The notes: generated by a model from the sequence alone, not told the origin. Positions 1 to 12,395 are shown, numbered from the stretch's first letter. The stretch is 64,000 nt of DNA from Ustulina deusta (GCA_023159155.1 JAJNNX010000054.1:62001-126000); one strand, 5' to 3'. A program made the numbers and translations.

Positions 1-1596
1 GTATCGATGATTCGGGTCACAGGTCTCTCTAGGGTGGACGGCTGCGAAAACGAGCGTGGGTTCAGAGTCGACTATGTAGGCGAGATGGACACCATAAGAG
101 AGGGATGATAAAAAATAAGTCAAATAAATACAAGAGGCCCGAAATTTACATGGAAAGCAACCCACACGGCATTGAACGATAGTCGGCTCGCATCTATTAC
201 TTGATGCCGCAGAAGCTGAGCATTGTTTCTCGAATTGCAGAACGGATGGTGGTATGGTGGGAAAAGGAGAAAGGCAATAAAGCCTGCTTGTGAACGCGCG
301 TTACGCAATCCTTGATCGAGAGTGGAGTGGAAACATGCATGAGAGCGAGGATCGGTCCGGCCTTGGCAATGGGACGAGGCCAATCGGTCATCGCACGGAT
401 CGAATCTAAACCTAAGTAAGTCGACTAGACAGGTACCTGGTGGACAGCAGCATGGACGGTACCTACAGTGGAGGAGATACGCTACTGTACAGGACATTTA
501 GGTAGTGCCCAGGTACCGACTCGGCACGAGTCACCTAGCGCCGCATAACACCGTACGTATTAGTGAATAGGCACTGTGCTGACCTGGCGGAGTCCGGTCT
601 TGGTGCAGGTACGTTCTAACCACGTACTGGGTAGTGTAGGTACTAGCTGGGTCGATGTCAAGGTTCATCGCGGGTGCCCAACTCACTAATAGAGCACTAA
701 GGTCCGATGCACAAGCGGTTGGAAGGGGTCCGTTGGGGGCTTGTCACGAAAGCGGCAATGATGGGCGGTCTGAACTAGGAAAAGCGCCGAGGGATTTCTG
801 GATACCGAAATCACTCGGTAGTTACTGGTAGAGAAAGAGAAAAAGCAGAGAACTGGTACACGACCATCCACGACACGAGGTGAGAAAGAAATCAGCTCAA
901 AATAATGATTGGGGTTTGGTAACAGTTAGGATGTGTACAGCCTGGGAGGGATAAGGCTCGTACTACTGATGTCGCAATGTGTCACGCTACACATCAAGGG
1001 AGGTGACCCGAAATGTTTTGGCTTCGCTGCAGTCACGTGACCACCACAGGCCGCGCCATGACCCAACCTCCCTGGCAAGCGTCATAACTCCACGGAAACA
1101 AAAACTACCATTGCGCATCGGAGACCAGTCGATCGCCCTTTAAATTGTGCATCTCTGGGTTCCGGTTACACTGGTGTAAGAGTTATATTCGTGGAGAAAA
1201 TCCAATTGCAGATCATTCCTCTTATCTAAGGGAGGACCCCTCCAAGAGTGCTAACTTTGAAAAAAAAATTGTATGTAGAAAGGTTGCAGTGTTGGGGTTT
1301 AATAAGTCGGCGCAAGTACCTAGATAGGCTTAACCTACCTTGGATCAAATGATGCCTATTTTACCTACCCAGGAAATACGCCACATAGAGGTAAGGACCT
1401 AGTTTGTTTACACTACCTAAGTCAACTTACAGTCCCCTGCCTAAAACTTAAATGGTACCTAAAGCATAGACCTGGGTTAACTTACCCTCGATTTAATGGT
1501 AAATGTTTATCTCCTTAGACGGCATAGAAATACCGAAGGAATCTAAACCAGAGCAACTGTGTCTCTAATAAGGCAAAATCTTAGTGGACTTGCGAC
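1..1596. other. gene-free region
   Basis: I see no convincing coding region. The open frames on either strand are below about 125 codons, have no recognisable domain and do not join through plausible introns. The stretch from about 1300 to 1500 is rich in short words of the ACCTA/TAGGT type that recur in other intergenic parts of the window. Confidence 0.6.
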
Positions 1597-1732
1597 AGTG
1601 GGCAGGTGCTGGTAGCGTAAAAGATAGGGAAGGCATAGTCAGATTCCTACTGTATTTAGCTGGCAACTGTACGGCTGGAACCCCTCTATTGATAATACAA
1701 CTTTTTTTTTGGCCTTGCAAGCCACTTTTTGC
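1597..1732 (+). repeat. truncated copy of the inverted-repeat element at 23.8 kb
   Basis: This stretch matches 23838-23975 base by base with scattered changes. Both copies share AGTGGGCAGGT, a TAGGGA(A/G)G block, CTGTATTTAGCTGGCA, an ACCCCTC block, the AATACAAC word and GGCCTTGC(A/C)AGCCA. The similarity covers the left arm and part of the middle of the complete element. The right inverted arm is absent here, so this is a half copy. It encodes nothing recognisable. The family is inferred to be a non-autonomous DNA element; I did not see target-site duplications. Confidence 0.7.
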
Positions 1733-2636
1733 GACAAGATAGCTGCATGTGGCTGGTGTGTGGCCGGGCAACAGTTGGAATCATTGACAAACATGCACAC
1801 GCGTATGTACCTACGTACCCCGAGACCCATGACAAGCCAAAATTGCGCGTCCGTGGGTAACAGTCGTGTTTCCGACCCAACTAGGGTCGGTGGGTATATG
1901 AAAAGGACAAGTCGAAAGAGAAGTTCGAGAGAACATATTCTCTGGTGGCGTCCATACCTGACCATATGCAAGGTACCTAGCAACAGGCAATACAGCGTAT
2001 GTTGCCTCTACCACGGCTTATCCTTGGTGAGATGAAAGCTTCTCTCAGTGGGATGATCACTTATGAATAAAATAGTTATACTGCTGGGGTAGCTCGACAG
2101 TGGGTTGACGGCTCGTGTGAGTGAGAAAGTTGTTGTCAGAGGCGGGTGTTCCAGAGTGACTGGAGAGACCTATCTGCAGTCAGGAAGTGGGTAGGTAGTA
2201 GTTAGGGCTCAATAGGGTGGTCAATTGATTCCTGAACCCTCCAATATCTAGAGGGGCGTCACCCATATATATACAGAATCCTGCTATATCCACACCCATA
2301 AGGTAATGTGATATATGTCCCTGACAGTCGCACATACACATAATATACAAGATACCCAATACACTTCTGGCGATGGCTCTACGGCGGATTGATGGCTTAT
2401 ATCAATGAGAAGGTCCTGGACCAGATAGAAATGACGTACTGGTGGGGGGACCCCGATCATCATTTCAACGGCAGGTAAGTGATTTCTAACACCAAGACTT
2501 CTTCTGAGCTTATTGACTATTCTACAACGAGAAAAACTGGGGGAGAAAGCAAGTCTTGAGATAACAAGCCTCCTCTCAGAGATGTATTGACTAGCAGATG
2601 TGCAGTTTCGAAAAATGTGAATTTGGTTGGACATTG
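1733..2636. other. gene-free region
   Basis: No gene is supported. The longest frame is 116 codons on the minus strand (2284-2634). It has no recognisable domain, no clear splice partners and no supporting promoter. The sequence otherwise looks like ordinary fungal intergenic DNA. Confidence 0.55.
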
Positions 2637-3360
2637 GAGTGGGAGACTTCTGTCCTCTCGGATGTGTGGCGGGACTCCATGGTACTTTTAGTTTTACTCT
2701 GTGGAACGAAGAAAGTCAGTTCTCACATCACAAACTTCCGAGTTGAATACTAACTGCCAACCCATATACAGCAATATAGTTTGAGGAACTGTGAGCGGAA
2801 GACAGCTCAGAGCCTAGGCGATTGGTGGGCCTCCGATGTGCCCTTCGTACCTCTCTCGATATCCAAGAAAAACGAGTATCAAGATAGCGAGCCCTCACGC
2901 AGTTTGATAACTAACACTTGCGTGTTAGCAGAATGGTTGAGGGGTCGTGAGAGGGAACCACCCGGGCTCCTAGGTGTGTAGGTAGCCTTCTCCGGCCAAA
3001 TCGCTTTCACAGCTACCGAGGTGAGTTCTTGAGGAAGCGAGCCCCTAAATTGTTTAACAACTAACGGATGTTTAGTATAGAAAATTCCACTGGAGGGGGA
3101 GACCATCGTGCTCCCGGGCGTGTGGTGTGCCTCCCATTGCGAAATCACTGCTTACAGCAGAAAACTGGAAAAGAGAATCCGAAAATGTAGGTTTTCATGG
3201 GGTACACTCGCTGACGATATGTAGCAACTCACTGCGACGGGCAGAGAGGGAGGCTCCTTGGATTACCCATATGGTGGGCCGTGGTGTGAATATGAATGAA
3301 TGTTTGTTGAGTGGTTGGGGAGGGAGGAGGCGGATCCCTATCTTGCGGTGAGCCTCCAGC
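2637..3360. repeat. degenerate tandem repeats, unit about 155 bp
   Basis: Two diverged units are easily aligned, beginning near 2884 and 3037. Each starts with AGCGAGCCC, continues with TTTGATAACTAAC or TTTAACAACTAAC, then a G-rich part with CTCC and GTGTGG/GTGTAGG, then GCCT, AAATC and ACAGC. Fragments of the G-rich part reappear near 2640 (GGGAGACTTCTG followed by GATGTGTGGCGGGACTCC), near 2826 and near 3248. Units are heavily substituted and contain small indels. Nothing indicates a function; they resemble an old satellite or the remains of a mobile element. Confidence 0.55.
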
Positions 3361-4056
3361 AAAGTGTATATATTCATGTTACGCAGAAGTAAAGGGAAAT
3401 ACAATTGGTATGTTGACTGAATCAACCACCGTGTTCTCTTCCAGAGCGATACCCAGCTATGGCTACATAAACGTTTTTTCAGCTCATGCAGTTGTAAACA
3501 CAGCAACATCATGTCATGTAAAAGCCTTCCAATTTTAATCGTGGTTTAACCCTTTTTTTCTTCTTTCTTCAAAAACCTTTACCTTAACTAAACCCGATTG
3601 GAGAGTAGATTAACCAGTCCGTATATCAAGCTTTAGGAGCGTGTAGTCGATGAGTAGAATCCCCATCATTGGCTACGTGTCTTTGATAATCTCTACGAGG
3701 TGTGATAGAAACGGAGTCACATCGTCTGAAAGTATTGAACTATAACTACTTTCATTGCTGTAAACTTAAGGCCGCGATACGTATGCAATGATGCCTTATT
3801 TTCATCATTTCTTTCACTCGATATCTTTGTTTCGTCTCATGTACCTATGTACCATCATGCTTAAATTATATCTAAACCTTATCTATCTTAATATAGACCA
3901 TCAGGGCGTGAACTATACATATATAGGCTTGCATCCAAGGTAGGATTAATATTAACACAGAATAAAATATACACATCGTTGTTGTTGCTGTAAAGGGCCC
4001 TTATTAGTTGTTTGTACTCGACTGATTGCCATCCGGACAATGCTTGCGCAGTGCTT
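3361..4056. other. intergenic, downstream of the GMC gene
   Basis: This is AT-rich non-coding DNA. It lies 3' of the minus-strand GMC oxidoreductase and presumably holds its 3' UTR. No gene, RNA gene or strong repeat is visible. Confidence 0.5.
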
Positions 4057-6284
4057 TTATGATGCTTTCGCGTCCGCGATAATCATCTCACTAGCCTTCT
4101 GGCTCATGGTGTAGATAGCCGCAACAATATAAAAGCCGGGTATCCTCGGGAACACCGAAGCATCGACAACGCGTAGACCTTCAACACCGCGGACCTTGAG
4201 GTTCGAGTCCAGCACGGCCATCGGATCGCCATCGGCGCCCATCGGACAGGTACACGAAGCATGGTGGCCCCAAGCCTCGTCCTGAAGCCATTGCTTGATG
4301 TCGGCCTCGTCGGTGTAATTCCTGCCCGGCCAGCTTTCCTCGAATTTGCCGAAGGTGGGAACGTAGGTGTCCATTGCGCTACGACTCCATTGGACGGCCT
4401 CATATAAAGCTTCGGCGTCCTCGGCGCCGCCTTGCGCGAAGTTTCGGAAGGTGATGTTCGGCATGTCTCGGGGGTCCGTGGACACCAGCTTCACGGTGCC
4501 TGCGCGGTTGCGGGTGTGGCCCTTGAGGATGAGCCATGACCAATGACGCTTGTCGCCTAGCGAGTAGCGCGAGTAGCCTGGGAAGTAACCCGTAAAGGCG
4601 CCCGGAGCCCCGAGGATGATGACGTCTGCGTCTTTGTCTGCGACGGAAGACTTGAGCACGTAGGCCACGGCACCTCCGTTGGTGGCGTACACGCCTTTGG
4701 ACATCTGATTATCGCCAGCCTCCCACTCCTCGAGGCAGGGATCAGGGCCGTCAGTCAACAAGAAAGTACAGTCTTTGGTTAAGTCGTAGTCCTTGTCAGT
4801 CACGGATATCACTGCATTCTCGTATCGATCTTGCATATTGGTGCCCTGTCTTTATAGTCAGTGATTGTCGGTGTTCCCGGGAGAGGGGGATTAAGGCAGC
4901 AGACATACAACACCGGGCAGGTCCACAACTACAGGAATACCGAATGACTCAAGCTCGGAGGCAGGTCCGATGCCGCTGAGCTTCAGAAGCTGTGGCGTGT
5001 TATAGGCGCCGCCGGAGACGATAACCTCGCGGGAAGCCCGGACAGATCCCGTGCTGGCGACCCGAGCTGTGGTGGAACGGGCATCAGCGCGGTACAAGCT
5101 CTTGCCTTCCATGTATTCAACGCCCACTGCGCGGGGAGTGCCATCCGAGTCTTCGAAATTGATCTTGGTCACCTAGTGAATGAATAAGTCTCGTAGAATA
5201 TACAGATCTTGTCTGGGATACTGGGCTTACCAAGGTGTTTAGCTTGATATCGAGATGATACTTGAGAGTTCCGTCATCATTGGTGGCTTTGGCAACATCA
5301 AGAATGCGCTCCCGTGGAGAGGCCCGAACGCCGTTTTTCATGGCGATGGGGACTTGGTAGAACCCAGACTTGCCAAGTTGACCTGGGGCGTTGATGTCAA
5401 CGGCGAAAACGCTAGCCAAGTTTGTTACCGTCGAGATGAGTCCTGTTAAAAGGCCATTGCCAGCTGCTGTAGCGCCTGATAGCACTAGGTTAAGGAATTT
5501 GAGGTCCTTTAGAACAAGGCCTAAATATGTGACCGAAGTAGTAAGCCAGCCGTTATAGCCATGTCCAATAATACTGCTTGGGAGGTACTCGTTCTTCTCT
5601 ACTTTCACGAAATACTGCCTCATATTCTCTGCTGCCCAAGAGTTGTCGCCAGTTAACGTAGCAATGTTATCCCAATCTTGATCAAATGGGTACATCGTGA
5701 TCATGGCGTTGTGTCGCGAACAACCACCGAGTGTGCCAGCTCTTGGGTATAGGATACCAACCGGCTGTGCGCCTGCCGGAGGGTAGAGTCCTCTGTACTG
5801 AGTGCCATTGGGCAATTTGTAGATCATCTTAGAGTCCTTCCTTTGTTGGCCGATATTGTCATAGTGATTGACCCAGAAACTCCACGTCGTGTCCTCGAAC
5901 TCGGAAGCTAGGAAGTGCAAGCCGGGAACGACCTCCTTCGTTGCTGTTGACAATTTGTTAACGCGGGCAGTAATTGTACACGGGGATTTTCTTTACCTTC
6001 TCCAGAGTCACCGCCAGCATCAATTAACAAGACCTTGAAGCCGGCAACGGCGAGGTTGGCGGCGACCGGACCACCGCCTGGCCCTGACCCAACAACGACA
6101 TAGTCATATTCTATCGTATTATTGTTGGCACGCCTTTGATTCTGAATGAACGGGCCATGCCTCTGGCCATGATGGGAGCTAAGTAGAAGTTAGACACGCA
6201 CTGACTAAATTCCTCGGAAGTAACTGACAGTGAAAAGGCGGCTTCGACTAGTAAGGTCGACAAAGCCAAGCCCGCGAACCGCAT
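4057..6284 (-). CDS. secreted GMC (glucose-methanol-choline) oxidoreductase
   Basis: A flavoprotein alcohol or sugar oxidase/dehydrogenase, probably secreted. Five exons (6284-6229, 6178-5997, 5943-5231, 5172-4909, 4845-4057) join in phase to 667 residues. The N-terminus MRFAGLALSTLLVEAAFS is a signal peptide. The FAD-binding motif VVGSGPGGGP lies at about residue 45, and the GMC signature GGAYNTPQLLKLSGIG lies before the fourth intron. Near the C-terminus HHASCTCPMG supplies the conserved active-site His. The second catalytic position, normally His or Asn, falls in PGFYIVAAIY and appears to be aromatic. This is a variant also found in some fungal GMC clades, so the substrate cannot be assigned. 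In GMC families such enzymes act on aryl alcohols, sugars or secondary metabolites. A possible TATA-like box lies about 80 bp upstream of the start. Confidence 0.9.
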
Positions 6285-6363
6285 TATGCTGTCTTGGTAC
6301 TAAGCTGAGTTATGCAAGCTACAGACAACGATAACGCACTTGCATCTAGCACAACATATCTCG

Positions 6364-6370
6364 TATTTAA
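6364..6370 (-). promoter_or_regulatory. possible TATA-like box of the GMC gene
   Basis: TTAAATA on the minus strand, 80 bp upstream of the chosen ATG. Position and sequence fit a core promoter, but such short words arise by chance in this AT-rich DNA. Confidence 0.3.
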
Positions 6371-9162
6371 GTGGCGTAAAACAGGTCGTGGCAGGAGACA
6401 AACCAAAAAAGCGCTGGGAGTTCTATTAGAGGATTCCTGCGAATACGAGACCCTGTCACGACTGGCGGGCTATAGACCTTGACGTAAACACCGCACTACA
6501 CTACGCACCGAGATTAAGCAAACTGCTCGTATGAATAGTCACTCACAGTATGCATACACTAGAATCGCCCGCGCTGGTTATCGGGAACTTCGGTACATGA
6601 TATATACATAATCCATGTGATAATGAGCAGGGGCAACCAGACGGAGTGGGGTTTTCCCACTTAAAAGGGGTTGCTGACCATCAACTCGGATGGTGCCTGG
6701 GTCCTGCATGGACCGAAAGGAGTATAGTAGACAAAAAAAAACGGTTGCTACGGTAGTATTCTGCGATCAAATGTTAAAGATTCCAGCGGAGGGGTGGAGA
6801 TAGCAGAAATGAAGGTTGTGGTATTCTAGATCTCCTGGTTCGAGTGAGCGTTAGGACTACCTAGAATGGTCAGTAGCGAAGCTGAAAAAAGACGTCGGTA
6901 TATAAGTGAACACAGACTTCGGAGCAAGATACTTCAGCATGATGCCTCGGAGTAGAGCGTCTGTAGTGCAGATAGTCTGCTTACATTAGCCCGTCGAACT
7001 AGCATAAGTGAGGTAGGTCGTTTCCACTGGTACATGTACACTATAGTGTAGATAAACCGAATGGTTCAATTGCGGCCATCGGTAGATTGTTATGCGTAGG
7101 GGCCTTCGAAGGCGGGGGACGCCTAGTCCCGGGCATACACTACCTGCAGACACGTAGTTTTCTCGTATAAGTTGGGAGATTCGTGAGCTTCGGAGTTAAC
7201 CTGGACTCTGTATACTAGAATTCTACGATACTAATCAATGTTGGTAGTATAAATAAGGTATTATGGCCCGCTCCAATACCTAGGTGTGCCCTTGTAAGCT
7301 GCCTTGCGCAATGCTACACTGCATTTCCAAGTACCGCCTGACAGCTGTCTAAGTTGCGCTCTCTAGAGACCGGGGTCTGGCAATCACGCCCATACCTGTG
7401 GTTGTAACCGTTAGGTATTGCTGTTTCGGCAATAATTTACACTACCTCGGTAGGATTGCTATGTCATGGATGTGTTTGGGCTTACAACACACTATACCTA
7501 TGCCTCCTTACGAACTCCCGCGCTCTATCCCCGAGCACTAGTGAGGTACAGTGCAAAGACCGCCAAGTAACACTAAAACCGGGATTGTTGCCGGTAGCTA
7601 GTGTAGTGTAGTGGATGTACAAAACACACTAGGTTCTGCGCCGTTTGTGGTGGTGGCGCGATTCTTTTTTTGCGGAGTGATCTGCGTCGGTGTCACGGTT
7701 TTCTCCTGCAGGCGAGAACGATGAACCAAAGAACCGAAATTGACATGACGTACCTACTTCGTAAACGCAGTTCACGATTGTTATATATGTGGTTCTGTAT
7801 GCTATGGCAAAGCGAAGAAGCCTGCTTACATCGCATGATGTAGGTTTCCTTTCCCCCGAGCTGTTGCTTATCTCCACTTGTAGCGTTTTACACCATCTAC
7901 TAGTTCGATTATCTAGATAGTCTCATCGGTAGTAGACTACGTTATCTCTGGGAATTTAAAACCTTTAGGACGTCGAGCTGACCGGCATATATGCGCATTA
8001 TATGGCTTTGCCGTTTATAGCCCTCCGTAACTCTACGCTATTGAATATGTACTGATAAATAATTATATGATCCACCTACCTTCCTATATTGCATGCGGTA
8101 CCTGCGTCGGCACATTGTAGTGTACAGTAGTGCGTTGTGGTGTGCCTACACTAGTGTCGACATGAACCATCTTGGAAATTCCAAAAGCAGTCAACGAATG
8201 GTAGGATGCAGTATCGGCGAACTTTGCTTGCATAAGCGTAGGGGCTGGTGATCCCACTAAATCGTTTCCAAGGTAGCCTAACACACGGTTCCAAATCCTC
8301 CCCTCGAACCGGATTTCTGCCGCGTTTAGCTTTGGGCTCAACTAAGAACCAAGCTAAAAAGGAAAAAGGAAAAAAAAAACACTAACGGCGCTTCCGCAGA
8401 TCTAGACTTTCAACAACAACGAAATAACGGGTTTGTTCACACTAACAGCGAACTACGGCAATTGTTTAGCAATTGATCTAAGCAATGAACTTGCACCAGA
8501 ACTAGCCCAACTTGAAATGCCGACTTTGTTGGAGAGTCACCCAGTCCACATACCCTACCTAGTTTCATGACCTCCCCATGTCACAACTCCAACAAATGCA
8601 TCTGCATGGTGATATGCAGGTACAGACCTAACAGAGCCATTTAATCAGGTATATGTAAGCTCCGTATCTACCTGTACGGTGACGATCTTTTCTATGTTTA
8701 GGTTATCAGCTATTTAATATCACGGTCAACAGTAGCTACCTACATAGTTATCCTATCAATGCTTCTGGGAGTAATAAAATACCCGCGTGAACACGCAATA
8801 TACCGGTATAGGTATGTACTACTGGTGTAGTATAGCAGGGCTAGTTATATCTTTATGTCAGAACTTTTGCGATTCACAAATTCGTGGTACACTAGGCCTG
8901 GGTAAATATGGGGGGATCATCAAACTAAGTGGGGAAGGATTGGCACCGAGCTTCCTACACTACAATACCATAGAGTACCGTGATATGTTGGTGGGCTCAT
9001 CCGAAAAACCATAATCTCTCACTCGGTTTCGATATAAGTAAAATACAGGGAGAGGATGTCGATATAGCTTTGTTCTTTACGACGGGTTGCTCTCACTGGT
9101 TGAACTTCCCACAATTTGCTTGATACTCGCCACTATCTGGTTCTTTGGCGTCTGTAGTGAGG
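6371..9162. other. long gene-free region
   Basis: About 2.8 kb without a supported gene. Short frames such as the 85-codon one at 8084-8341 (minus) match nothing I know and have no splice context. The region repeats the word TAGTGTAG or its complement (near 6492, 7047, 7597, 8118 and 8958). The promoter of the receptor gene at 9163 must lie at its right end. Confidence 0.5.
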
Positions 9163-11138
9163 ATGCTGGCAAGAATACTGTTCTCATGGTCCTTGGTTGT
9201 GTTTGCTCCCGTCGCATTCGCTGCAGATCTCTCCAGTATCGATCCCGCTGACGTCCCTCAATGCGGTGTATGTGACCATGTGGCATTCTTCAAGTCTTAC
9301 GAGTCCTGCTGACGAGATATTATAGCTCCTCTGTATAGTCAATACGGTATCGGAAAAATCGTCATGTTCACCGACCGATTTCTCTTGTGTCTGCGCCAAC
9401 GCCGCTCTGGTTGATGAGATCGAGGCATGTGTTGCATCCACGTGCGCTCCACGAGATGCGCTTAGTAAGGGTTCCCTGTTTTATGTCTCTCATAGCAAAC
9501 GTCATTCTAACAACTCGGAATTAGCAACGGCGAAAATTTCGAAGAACTTATGCGGTGTCCCGAAAAGAAACAGTACGGAAACCTCGAGTCATTCCTTCCT
9601 ACCATGGACAGTTTTTCAGCTCTGCTCATTTCTACTCTCGAGGGTTCTACTATATCTAGAAAATACTAACTTCTGGACCGGTATAGTAAATTTGGCAACC
9701 TGGGTGGTTCCCCTAGTGACCATCATCTTGAGCACGAGTTGCTACATTTTGAAGCTGGTGTCTCGAGCTGTACTCCATCAGCGGGTTGATGCTAGCGATA
9801 TCACTCTAGGCATCAGTGTAGTAAGTCCTACTCGTACCGTGATTCGTGGTGACATAGGCCTTTCTAATTAAGTTTTAAATCTTAGGCCGCGACGTTTCCG
9901 GTTCTATGGGTGGCTTTCAAATTGGCTTCGTACGGATTGGGGACAGATGTCTGGGAAATAACACCCCAAGATAACATTACAAATATCCTCTACGTATGAG
10001 AACTCTGCCATTGACCCCACGTGTACTTCTCTGGGAATGTCACTGACTCGATAACAGCTGTATTGGTGGGCAGAACTTCTATACCAAGCTGGACTGCCGT
10101 TCACGAGAATCTCGATCCTCTGCTTCTACCTCAAAATATTCCCGCAAAAGCACATTCGATGGACGAGTTTCGTACTTATCGGGATAAACGCCGCAAATTT
10201 GATCATTTTTGTTGCAGCCACCGTCTTCCAATGTTCTCCAATCTATGGTGCTTGGACCTTTTGGGATGGGTCATTTGAAGGCCATTGCAACAACATTCAT
10301 CTCCAGTCGTGGCTACAAGCTGCATTCAATATTGCTTTAGGTATGTTAATAGCATTTCATGTAAGGATATTTAAGAAGCAGTGGTTGCTCACTGGGGTGG
10401 TTCTTTATCCCTCTCGCTCTTAGGACCTCTGATTCCCATTATAAGCTGTCGCTGACTCCCATTATCCGCAGACCTCATGACCATTATTCTGCCGCTTCCA
10501 TCTTTGGCGAAGTTGTCGACTTCAAGAGGGAGGAAAATTCGTATTATTTTTATGTTCGCTCTTGGATTCTTGTGAGTGATCATCTTCAAACAGACTTGAT
10601 TAAGGTACTAATACGATATGGAATTAGTGTCACCATCATAAGTATCCTTCGCCTAAGGACTCTGGTGGTATTCGCGAACTCTACAAACGTTAGCTATGAT
10701 TACGTCGAGCCGGGGTTATATTCCATCATCGAAGCCGCTGTCAGCATCATCTGCGGTTGTTTGCCTTCGATCAGAGCACTTTTTGTCACAGTTATGCCCA
10801 AGTTCTTCGCCCCGACAAACCGGTCAGGATTGCCGAGCGGCCAAACCCCCCAAAGTGAATCCGGGCGTCAAAAGTTCGACCGGCTCGACGAATCCTACAA
10901 TTCCTACGAGAGCGCGAAAAGTCGTATCAGAGTTAAGCAAGAGTGGTCAGTCCACAGCGGCAACACGCACCTGGAACCGCAGTCCGAATCAAATCTCGAA
11001 CTGGTCCCTGTGAAAGCTGGGCAATTCCGAACTACTGTGGAGAGCGAACAAGAAGACGAAGAAGAGGAAGCACAACTAGCTGGATCGGTGAATTGGAGTA
11101 GGCCACTGTCACGCGACCGTGGGAACGACTTGGTCTAG
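9163..11138 (+). CDS. CFEM-domain PTH11-like seven-helix receptor
   Basis: A putative G-protein-coupled receptor of the fungal PTH11 class at the plasma membrane. Seven exons (9163-9267, 9326-9464, 9525-9820, 9886-9993, 10058-10340, 10472-10571, 10628-11138) join in phase to 513 residues. A signal peptide (MLARILFSWSLVVFAPVAFA) is followed by an eight-cysteine CFEM module with the pattern QCGLLC, SSC, FSCVC, EACVASTC and LCGVP. The rhodopsin-like part has several hydrophobic helices, with family words such as GLGTDVWEITP, ISILCFYLKIFP, FQCSPIYGAW, CNNIH and SIIEAAVSIICGCLPSIR. The cytoplasmic tail is polar and ends with an acidic run (QEDEEEEAQ). Related receptors sense surfaces or plant signals in pathogens; the ligand here is unknown. 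The start is fixed by the signal peptide. Confidence 0.88.
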
Positions 11139-12320
11139 AAACATGATAGGCTCGATGTCGCTGATTTTGTTTATGGTATCGGGCATGGTTAGCGATGGAT
11201 GGCGTTGGTATTTGTGTGTGTCAGGCGGTGTTGGGTAATGAGATGACGATTTTAGCCGGGGTGAAAGGCCTCGACAAGTCTAACTAGGCGGAAGGCAACG
11301 ACGGCAAGATGCCGGGGAAGGATTACGCTTACGACACCACGGGTGATGCGAACGAGACCGAGCCCGCCCGCAGACTATTGTTCTAGATGAACTACTCGGA
11401 TATCGCAAGGGGGATTGCAAATCCATCCTTCGCACCCGAACTCACAAGCGCGATAGTTTCAGTGCGACGACATATCGATGACGCCTTTAGGTTCCCACGA
11501 TGTTGGGCAAGTCTCGACTTAGGCCAGGATGCGGACGACGTCAGGACCAACGGCTTCAATGCGGATGTGAATGAATACTTGACCAACTTTTGTTTCGTAT
11601 TCCAAAATCACTTGCCGGGATGGGCTAACTGATGCAATCGTCATGTTTCTGCTCCGTGATTGGGAGGATAATATGTCCTTGTTATGTGATGATAGTTCAC
11701 TAGTAGATGGTCTTCCAATGGGGTCGCGGGCTACGTGTAACTTTGGACCGCCACCATGCGGATAAACAGGCGCAGATGGTATTTGGGACCGAACAATTAT
11801 GGCTCAGCCTTCATAGTGGGCATCAGAAGAATCGAAAATCAGTTTAACTTTGATTGTTCTATCAGCGATAGAACAGCCCCGAGAGAGGAAGTCTGTTTAG
11901 GCATTTCTCTCTTCTCAATCGTTCTGTCCGGTTTTGAGTAAGAATGGTGGACATCAAAGGCTATCCACCGTGATCATATGCTCTTAATAATCGATGGTTT
12001 GACTAGGTTCTCGCAATAGTGTTGTGTAGGTAAGTATTCTGGTCTCTGTCTGGTTTATATACCCGTACACAATAAATCAAGCAACCACCTACAGCATCCC
12101 TTCACCAGCCGTTCATACAATTTTATCTGTTTCATGATGCGAGAAATATTTAAAACCGGGAATTTCAAGAAAGTTAGCTAGCTACAGGGGTGACCTATTC
12201 CAAGATATGACTCATAATCCTTATAGAAATGGAAACTAAAACCTTGCATAATATAGTTAATTAACTAGCGAATGCATATTCAAAACGAGAGGATCTGTCC
12301 CAGGGTGTTTCCCAGGGTAA
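11139..12320. other. intergenic between receptor gene and tRNA
   Basis: No gene is supported. An 81-codon frame at 11387-11632 and a 61-codon frame at 11756-11941 have no recognisable domain. The bases just before 12321 belong to the 5' flank of the tRNA gene. Confidence 0.5.
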
Positions 12321-12392
12321 AGCTAGCTAGCTCAGTGGAAGAGCGCCGGGCTCATAACCCGGAGGTCGATTGATCGAAACAATCGCTAGCTA
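12321..12392 (+). tRNA. initiator tRNA-Met (CAT)
   Basis: A complete cloverleaf can be drawn without an intron: acceptor AGCTAGC/GCTAGCT, D-stem GCTC/GAGC, anticodon stem CCGGG/CCCGG with loop CTCATAA (anticodon CAT), variable AGGTC, T-stem GATTG/CAATC. Three marks define the eukaryotic initiator rather than the elongator: the A1-T72 pair closing the acceptor stem, consecutive G-C pairs at the base of the anticodon stem, and a T-loop ATCGAAA with A at position 54 instead of T. The acceptor stem is perfectly paired. The gene is followed at once by T-runs for RNA polymerase III termination. Confidence 0.93.
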
Positions 12393-12395
12393 ATC

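Noticed and set aside
2284..2634. A 116-codon minus-strand frame
   Set aside because: No recognisable motif, no splice partner and a location inside repeat-bearing, gene-free DNA; not enough to call a gene.
8084..8341. An 85-codon minus-strand frame
   Set aside because: No recognisable domain, no splice context and no promoter evidence in a gene-free region.
11387..11632. An 81-codon plus-strand frame after the receptor gene
   Set aside because: No domain, and upstream continuation contains stops; at most a relic and not supportable as a gene.
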